Positions 32,081 through 36,178 of a stretch of DNA of 36,178 nucleotides are shown here, piece by piece (position 1 is the stretch's first letter; every line of letters begins with the position of its first letter). The translations under genes and the position numbers were made by a program. Source of the DNA: Xylanibacillus composti (lineage in GTDB: Bacteria > Bacillota > Bacilli > Paenibacillales > K13); assembly GCF_018403685.1 (NCBI RefSeq), contig NZ_BOVK01000060.1:1-36178 (forward strand), in the 5' to 3' direction. Below the pieces are notes generated by a model. That model was not told where the DNA came from and searched no databases. It worked only from the letters and a program-made list of their open reading frames with translations.

Positions 32081-33022
32081 ATGGAACATATGAAAATTTT
32101 CTCAGGAACTTCGAACAGACCATTGGCCGAAGCCATCTGCAGTTATTTGAACATGGAGCTTGGACAAGTAGAAATATCCCGCTTCAAAAGCGGCGAAATT
32201 TATGTGCGTTATCAGGAGTCTATCCGCAACCATGACATTTTCATTGTCCATTCCCTTTCACATCCGGTTAATGAAAATTTGGTTGAGCTGATGGTCATGA
32301 TTGACGCTGCCAAACGGGCATCGGCCAAAACCATTCATCTGATGATCCCTTACTTCGGCTACGCCAGACAAGCCAGAAAAAAAGCGCCCCGCCAGCCGAT
32401 TTCCGCGAAGCTATTTGCCGATGTCCTCACTAAGGTAGGGGCGCAACGCATCATTACGGTTGATCTCAATTCAGATGCAATTGAAGGATTTTTCCATATT
32501 CCTGTCGACCATTTGACCGCACTCGATCTCATGATCCATCACATCGAGAACCTTGCTATACCTAACCCGATCGTGGTGTCTCCCGATGCGGGACGCGCCA
32601 AAATGGCAGAAAGGCTGGCCAACCGGTTGAACGCCCCTTTCGCCATGCTGATCAAAGGCCAGTCCCATCCGCATGAAGCCAAGAAGCTTCAACTCGTTGG
32701 AGATGTTGAAGGGCTAACCCCCATCATCGTGGATGACATTATCGATACGGGGGCAACCGTGTTGAACGTGGTCAACGAGCTGCATCAAAATGGCGCACTT
32801 CCTTCCTATCTCTGCGCATCACACGGCCTATTCTCTGACGACTGCATCAACCAATTAAGCGATAATCCCTACATTCGGCAAGTCATCGTTACGGATACGA
32901 TTCATCATCAACTAGAGGACAACCCTAAATTTACGATCTTGAGCATGGCTGAAATTTTCGGCACCGCCATTCAGATCATTATGACGGGCGGCTCAATCGA
33001 TAAGCTGGTGAATCGGAAGTAA
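32081..33022 (+). CDS. Divergent ribose-phosphate pyrophosphokinase (PRPP synthetase) paralogue
   Basis: A 313-residue protein aligned end to end with PRPP synthetases: FSGTSNRPLAEAI, ISRFKSGEIYVR, PVNENLVELMVMIDA, YFGYARQARK, GFFHIPVDHL, and the PRPP loop VDDIIDTGAT (217-226). Several catalytic positions differ. The Mg-binding His of the usual LDLHADQIQGFF is Asn130 (VDLNSDAIEGFF). DHGG before the second lobe is DAGR. The catalytic KRR of the flexible loop is KGQ (192-194). Activity may be altered or lost. Start is ATG 32081, five bases after GGAGG. Confidence 0.85.
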   Translation: MEHMKIFSGTSNRPLAEAICSYLNMELGQVEISRFKSGEIYVRYQESIRNHDIFIVHSLSHPVNENLVELMVMIDAAKRASAKTIHLMIPYFGYARQARKKAPRQPISAKLFADVLTKVGAQRIITVDLNSDAIEGFFHIPVDHLTALDLMIHHIENLAIPNPIVVSPDAGRAKMAERLANRLNAPFAMLIKGQSHPHEAKKLQLVGDVEGLTPIIVDDIIDTGATVLNVVNELHQNGALPSYLCASHGLFSDDCINQLSDNPYIRQVIVTDTIHHQLEDNPKFTILSMAEIFGTAIQIIMTGGSIDKLVNRK

Positions 33023-33072
33023 ACGCCGCGATACTTTTGCGTCTTCTCGCCGTCCATTTCAACATAAAAGAT

Positions 33073-33100
33073 GCGAGGCTCATGAAGTATTGAGCCTCGC
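33073..33100. terminator. Bidirectional terminator between prs-like and CorC-like genes
   Basis: Perfect ten-bp stem GCGAGGCTCA (33073-33082) and TGAGCCTCGC (33091-33100), with T/A-rich flanks on both sides, between convergent genes. Confidence 0.8.
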
Positions 33101-33109
33101 CTTCTCGTG

Positions 33110-34406
<1,297 letters not shown>

Positions 34407-34463
34407 ACAATCTCCTCTGACTAATTTTGTGATCGAATTAACTTATCGCGACCACATGCTCTA

Positions 34464-34493
34464 ATTATATGAATACATTCCTTTACTATACAA
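34464..34493 (-). promoter_or_regulatory. Candidate promoter of the CorC-like gene
   Basis: -35 TTGTAT (34488-34493), 18-base spacer, perfect -10 TATAAT (34464-34469) on the minus strand, about 58 bases before the ATG. No M-box-like leader is visible. Confidence 0.45.
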
Positions 34494-34550
34494 TCGACAA
34501 AAAAGCTGCCCTTGACCGATTATCGCTCAATTTAGACTTATTCAACATGA

Positions 34551-34790
34551 AAAAAGTACCGGCTCATTTATTATCGATGCTTTAACAGAAATATCTCGCG
34601 GTCTTGTGATAAAACCCCGGCGAAATCCCTCACCGAGGAATCCATTCAGTCCGTCAAAGGCAATGGAATCGATGTCCAGATCCAGCTCGTAACCAAACAG
34701 GCTGTTTATACGCTGTTGGCAGCACAAATCAATATCGACGGCATTTCGGCGCAGGTTGGAACAGACGTGAAGACGTCCTCTTTGAGAGTA
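34551..34790 (+). pseudogene. Fragment of a surface/SLH-type protein
   Basis: The plus frame is open from 34551. From about 34608 it reads like protein: DKTPAKSLTEESIQSVKGNG, then IDVQIQLVTKQAVYTLLAAQ, INIDGISAQVGTDVKTSSLR. The pattern (..DVQIQL....YTL.A.QI.I..ISAQ.GTDV...S..V) recalls the repeated beta-domains before SLH domains of large Paenibacillus surface proteins. There is no start codon, and the similarity ends at about 34788, one codon from the 3' end of the ssrA sequence. It looks like a piece left by a deletion or integration. Confidence 0.4.
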
Positions 34791-34791
34791 T

Positions 34792-35030
34792 TGGTGAGGC
34801 GAGGGGATTTGAACCCCTGTCCGAAGATATCGCCACATAAGCTTCTACGGGTGTAGTGACTTATGAAGTATTCGCCTAGAGCGCTGCTAAGTCACCCACT
34901 ACGCTTTAGGCTAGTCTGATTGTCTTCTTCCGCTAGCCCCAGACGGAGACTAAACGGCGTATCCCACTAAAGTTGAGCCCTAGTCCAGTTTTGAAGTCCA
35001 CGCAGCCAGTGTGGTATACGCGGTGGCCCA
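34792..35030 (-). ncRNA. ssrA: tmRNA (ssrA), 3' portion
   Basis: The 3' tRNA-like part is clear: TTCGGACAGGGGTTCAAATC on the minus strand forms the T arm, ending CGCCTCACCA at 34792. Upstream, GTCTGGGGCTAGC...AATCAGACTAGCC matches the third pseudoknot region of Bacillus tmRNA. GCGTATACCAC...GTGGGATACGC matches the second. The 5' half is not found: no GG...TTCGACAGGG start, no 5' strand matching CGCCTC, and no ALAA-ending tag before the Abi gene. The acceptor 3' strand also seems one base short. It is thus probably a partial copy, though a very divergent 5' half cannot be excluded. Confidence 0.6.
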
Positions 35031-35040
35031 CAATGTACCG

Positions 35041-35081
35041 AAGTGTCCGAAAGCCTACTTCTGTCAGGCATTCGGGCACTT
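35041..35081. repeat. Inverted repeat upstream of the ssrA portion
   Basis: AAGTG, CCGAA and GCCT arms pair across 35041-35081 with two mismatches. On the plus strand the hairpin is followed by TTTTCCTTTCC, so it could be a terminator-like element for the plus strand, or a helix of a divergent tmRNA. Confidence 0.4.
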
Positions 35082-35156
35082 TTCCTTTCCTTATGCGACC
35101 CTTTTTCCGAGTATTATCAGCTGTTTGCTACTACCAAATACGCATGTCAAAACACA

Positions 35157-36065
35157 TTATGTATAAGAAGTATCTGTTGGGATGGAGCGGAGATAGTTTT
35201 CCCAATCTTCTGGGAAACCTATTCTGTATAATTCACACACATGATTATAGTGATCGAGCAGCGAATTCAACTCTGTAATCCAACTACTCCACGTGGTCTG
35301 GTCTTGAACAAGGTACTTTAAAGTGAAGATTGCCCCAAATAGCGTATTTGGCTTGATCTTTAATTTTTGAGCGTCGAAAGTAAGAGCCACTTGATGAGTC
35401 AGCTTGGTATCGTATATTCTGGAAAAATGAGCGCATCGATTTCGCAGAATACATAAGGAATGCAACCAGCTATCCATAAGCTTGTTCGTCTTCAAGCCAA
35501 ATTGTTTACAAATCACCCGTTTATCTTCTGGTTTCATATTAGTGTACAAAATGGATAAACTGGAGAACGAAAGCACTTCAACCGCAACCCAGATAGGATA
35601 TCTTTGGCGATAGTTGTGCTTATGATGTGAAACAAATATTTCTTTGCTTCGATCCAGTTCTTCGTACAATTTGGAGATAAACTTATCGTAATCAATGGAC
35701 TTTCGAAAAGAAAAATTTACAGGTTCGTTGTAACATTCCACACCGTATTTATGAGCAAGATGATATGAAATCAATGAGCGCATACTTATTTCTACATATT
35801 CAAAGATGTCCAACAAAAGAGACCGTAAACGCATATCGAAATGATACAGGTCTACAATGTTTTCGAAAGTCGTCCCTTCCCTGTACTGATTTTCGTCCAA
35901 TTTGTAAGGAAGCAAATAACCTGTTAAACGGTAATAATTGATTCGTTTTAGTATCCCTACGGCTTTAATCTCATCTTGAATGATCAGGCCACGATCTTTG
36001 AATTTATCGAGCATTTCAGTATAAGTCGCAGGAGGCTTTAAATTTGTTTCATGGTTTCCGTCCAC
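35157..36065 (-). CDS. Abi-family (AbiD/AbiF) HEPN protein
   Basis: A 302-residue protein with the Abi_2 pattern: RINYYRLTGYLLPYK near the start, FDMRLRSLLLDIFEYVEISM in the middle, and LRNRCAHFSRIYD (Arg208-x4-His213), the HEPN catalytic-type motif. Such proteins cause abortive infection in lactococci, probably by RNA cleavage. Start is GTG 36065, eight bases after AGGGG; GTG 36074 overlaps that site. It follows an attenuator-like hairpin and stands directly beside the ssrA portion, a usual place for integrated islands. Confidence 0.88.
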   Translation of the reverse strand: MDGNHETNLKPPATYTEMLDKFKDRGLIIQDEIKAVGILKRINYYRLTGYLLPYKLDENQYREGTTFENIVDLYHFDMRLRSLLLDIFEYVEISMRSLISYHLAHKYGVECYNEPVNFSFRKSIDYDKFISKLYEELDRSKEIFVSHHKHNYRQRYPIWVAVEVLSFSSLSILYTNMKPEDKRVICKQFGLKTNKLMDSWLHSLCILRNRCAHFSRIYDTKLTHQVALTFDAQKLKIKPNTLFGAIFTLKYLVQDQTTWSSWITELNSLLDHYNHVCELYRIGFPEDWENYLRSIPTDTSYT

Positions 36066-36080
36066 ATTAAGCACCCCTGA

Positions 36081-36128
36081 AAATAAAATGGCCCGCCCAG
36101 TTTCGCATTGTTAAGAGGCGCGGGCGGG
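36081..36128 (-). terminator. Hairpin between promoter and Abi gene
   Basis: Seven-bp all-GC stem CCCGCCC (36092-36098) and GGGCGGG (36122-36128), followed on the minus strand by CCATTTTATTTTC. It sits after the promoter at 36142-36171 and before the Abi start, so it would end most transcripts early. It may be an attenuator, or the terminator of a ~55-base RNA. Confidence 0.5.
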
Positions 36129-36141
36129 ATCTGTTAATGCA

Positions 36142-36171
36142 AGTATACGGTATGAAGAACGGGTCTGTCAA
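36142..36171 (-). promoter_or_regulatory. Promoter upstream of the Abi gene
   Basis: -35 TTGACA (36166-36171), 18-base spacer, -10 TATACT (36142-36147) on the minus strand: near consensus. Predicted start about 36135. Confidence 0.65.
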
Positions 36172-36178
36172 AGATTTT

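Noticed and set aside
34407-34540. M-box or other Mg2+ riboswitch before the CorC-like gene
   Set aside because: The leader is under 60 bases from the likely promoter and shows no conserved riboswitch elements.
34542-34838. 98-codon minus-strand ORF across the ssrA 3' end
   Set aside because: It would begin inside the tmRNA T arm; the plus-strand frame reads far more like protein.

Overview
The window looks like chromosomal DNA of a Paenibacillus-like, spore-forming member of the Bacillota. The signs are strong AGGAGG-type ribosome sites, frequent GTG/TTG starts, a pspA-ydjGHI operon, a YdjO/cold-shock pair, a CgeB-type spore-coat glycosyltransferase and a MalFG-type sugar importer. GC is moderate. 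Most genes lie on the minus strand. No tRNA, rRNA, CRISPR array, transposase or prophage block was seen.

Layout. 0.3-2.7 kb: a large isoprenoid-synthase fusion. 3.1-6.6 kb: a DegT-aminotransferase tail, an Lsa-like antibiotic-resistance ABC-F gene behind a transcription attenuator, a BtrH-like protein and an MmcQ/YjbR protein. 6.8-10.4 kb: a secreted His-motif protein, a membrane protein, glutathione peroxidase, two broken gene ends and a membrane-anchored Mrr-type nuclease. 10.7-16.6 kb: a GntR regulator followed by metallophosphoesterase, solute-binding protein, two permeases and a tyrosine-phosphatase-fold enzyme, probably uptake and dephosphorylation of a phosphorylated sugar or polyol. 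16.7-18.4 kb: a membrane protein, a tiny Cys/Gly-rich ORF, a miniature tyrosinase-like protein and a VOC protein. 18.6-20.9 kb: an ABC exporter pair. 21-24 kb: a CgeB-like glycosyltransferase with an in-frame stop, a truncated TAT nitroreductase and its TetR regulator under a palindromic operator. 24-27.7 kb: the pspA-ydjG-ydjH-ydjI envelope-stress operon with an ECF-type promoter. 27.7-31.7 kb: alpha/beta hydrolase, LRR protein, HEPN-like protein, HNH endonuclease, YdjO and a cold-shock protein. 32-36 kb: a divergent PRPP synthetase paralogue, a CNNM/CorC gene frameshifted at an A9 tract, an ssrA 3' portion and an Abi-type HEPN protein.

A striking theme is gene decay by sharp junctions. About ten partial or broken genes sit in otherwise ordinary spacers: DegT tail, two abutting gene tails at 9.56 kb, CgeB nonsense, nitroreductase truncation, an unknown tail overlapping a YnfA head at 31.7-32.0 kb, CorC frameshift, a surface-protein fragment and an ssrA portion. 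Several have no usable start codon and were found by reading the spacers in all frames. No mobile element is visible at the junctions.

The most interesting intact systems are the ABC-F attenuator (leader peptide, antiterminator and terminator can all be drawn), the double-phosphatase ABC operon, and the isoprenoid synthase with two sets of Asp-rich motifs.
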